A stretch of DNA of 64,000 nt from Phoenix dactylifera (taxonomy: Eukaryota; Streptophyta; Magnoliopsida; Arecales; Arecaceae): the NCBI RefSeq assembly GCF_009389715.1, contig NC_052409.1, positions 3,647,775 to 3,711,774 on the forward strand. Reading direction: 5' to 3'. Under the pieces are notes generated by a model. The model saw only the letters and a program-made list of their open reading frames with translations, ran no database searches and had not been told where the DNA came from. The translations under genes were made by a program, and so were the position numbers. Below are positions 63,262-64,000 of this stretch, piece by piece. The first letter of the stretch is position 1; every line of letters begins with the position of its first letter.

Positions 63262-64000
63262 TTTTGTCAAATCCTGCTTCTAACAAGGGATATTGAATTG
63301 TTTTAATGTATATCATATTTGATGTTAAAATTTTTGTCTCTCGATTTCAGCTCTTTTGCTCCAAATTTGTCTATGGTGTAATGTCTTCTTTACTTGACAC
63401 TTATTAATTGAAGTTTTAACCTGCAGCATGACTTGCCTAAAATACCCACTGAAATGCTTACCATGCTGGAAGCATGGTCAAAGGATAAATTGAATATTCA
63501 TTGATCTGATATCTAGTATAAACTGATTATAAGTGAGCAAATAGGAATCATAGATATGTATTTTGATTAACATAAAATTCAAGTCTCGCCTTCAAAAACA
63601 AAATTAAATCCAATTCTGAAACCCAACAAATTTGGATGCTTCCAGGCTCAATATTTCTATACATGAACTAATTCCTTTCCGGATTTAGCCATAGTTGCAA
63701 CCGTTAATTTTCCTCTGGCTGTTTTGTTATTCTATTAAATGGAAATTAGAGGAAATAAAAAAAAAGTGACCAGCTCTTTGGAGTCTCTCCCCAGCCCTAC
63801 TTTTACATGAGACAGCAGGCAATGCTGCACCGTAGGAGGTGGATAGGGTCAGCGAAAGAAGTGGCGATGGGCAGAATAAACGGTTTTCAATTCAAGGTTC
63901 CCACTCCTCAAAATGGGTATTAAACAAAGGACATAGTGGGTTAGGTAAAACCTTTTTTGAGAGGAAAAAAAAAACATAAATCATAATGTTAAGCAAATTT
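63262..64000 (+). other. 3' UTR and downstream flank of PAB1
   Basis: Non-coding sequence after the PAB1 stop codon. No further gene is visible before the window ends. No single poly(A) signal stands out. Confidence 0.5.

Noticed and set aside
1-64000. CRISPR arrays, bacterial operons, phage or organelle DNA
   Set aside because: No regularly spaced repeats, Shine-Dalgarno-led gene rows or organelle genes were seen. The genes are spliced nuclear plant genes.

Overview
This is nuclear DNA of a flowering plant. Five intron-rich genes encode conserved plant proteins: STT3B, PARC6/CDP1, a WRC-RING-JmjC (KDM3/JMJ25-type) demethylase, ARP4, and 20S proteasome alpha-2 (PAB1). GC-rich first exons, long AT-rich introns and the protein details point to a monocot. 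I infer a palm-like genome, but the family is an inference and was not tested.

Layout. 1-1403: 3' flank of STT3B. 1404-8017 (-): STT3B, 6 coding exons. 8018-12620: repeat-rich spacer with an ATT microsatellite, a MITE with target-site duplication, and an odd CT-rich / GC-minisatellite / A-tail composite. 12621-21929 (-): PARC6, 12 coding exons. 21930-24003: spacer and PARC6 promoter. 24004-32544 (-): JmjC demethylase, 14 coding exons, with a tRNA-type SINE in one intron. 32545-38871: spacer with a (CT)n(GT)n microsatellite, an old AT-rich duplication and a decayed Ty3/gypsy-type element. 38872-52932 (-): ARP4, 20 coding exons, the first only 13 nt. 52933-54966: head-to-head promoter region holding a second MITE. 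54967-63261 (+): PAB1, 11 coding exons. 63262-64000: PAB1 3' flank.

Exon boundaries were worked out by hand from splice sites (GT/AG with one GC/AG), reading phase and agreement with remembered family sequences. In all five genes the phases close. This showed that STT3B, PARC6 and the JmjC gene carry short frame-breaking indels, mostly in homopolymer runs (about 7614, 12958, 13334, 17733, 18177 and 26323). ARP4 and PAB1 are clean. Strong coding conservation on both sides of each lesion favours consensus errors over pseudogenes.

The genes form no operon or shared pathway. They are housekeeping functions: ER N-glycosylation, plastid division, histone H3K9 demethylation, chromatin remodelling and protein turnover. 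I found no exotic system. The most unusual content is the composite VNTR element, the paired MITEs, a duplicated splice donor, and a roughly 530-residue insert inside the JmjC domain.
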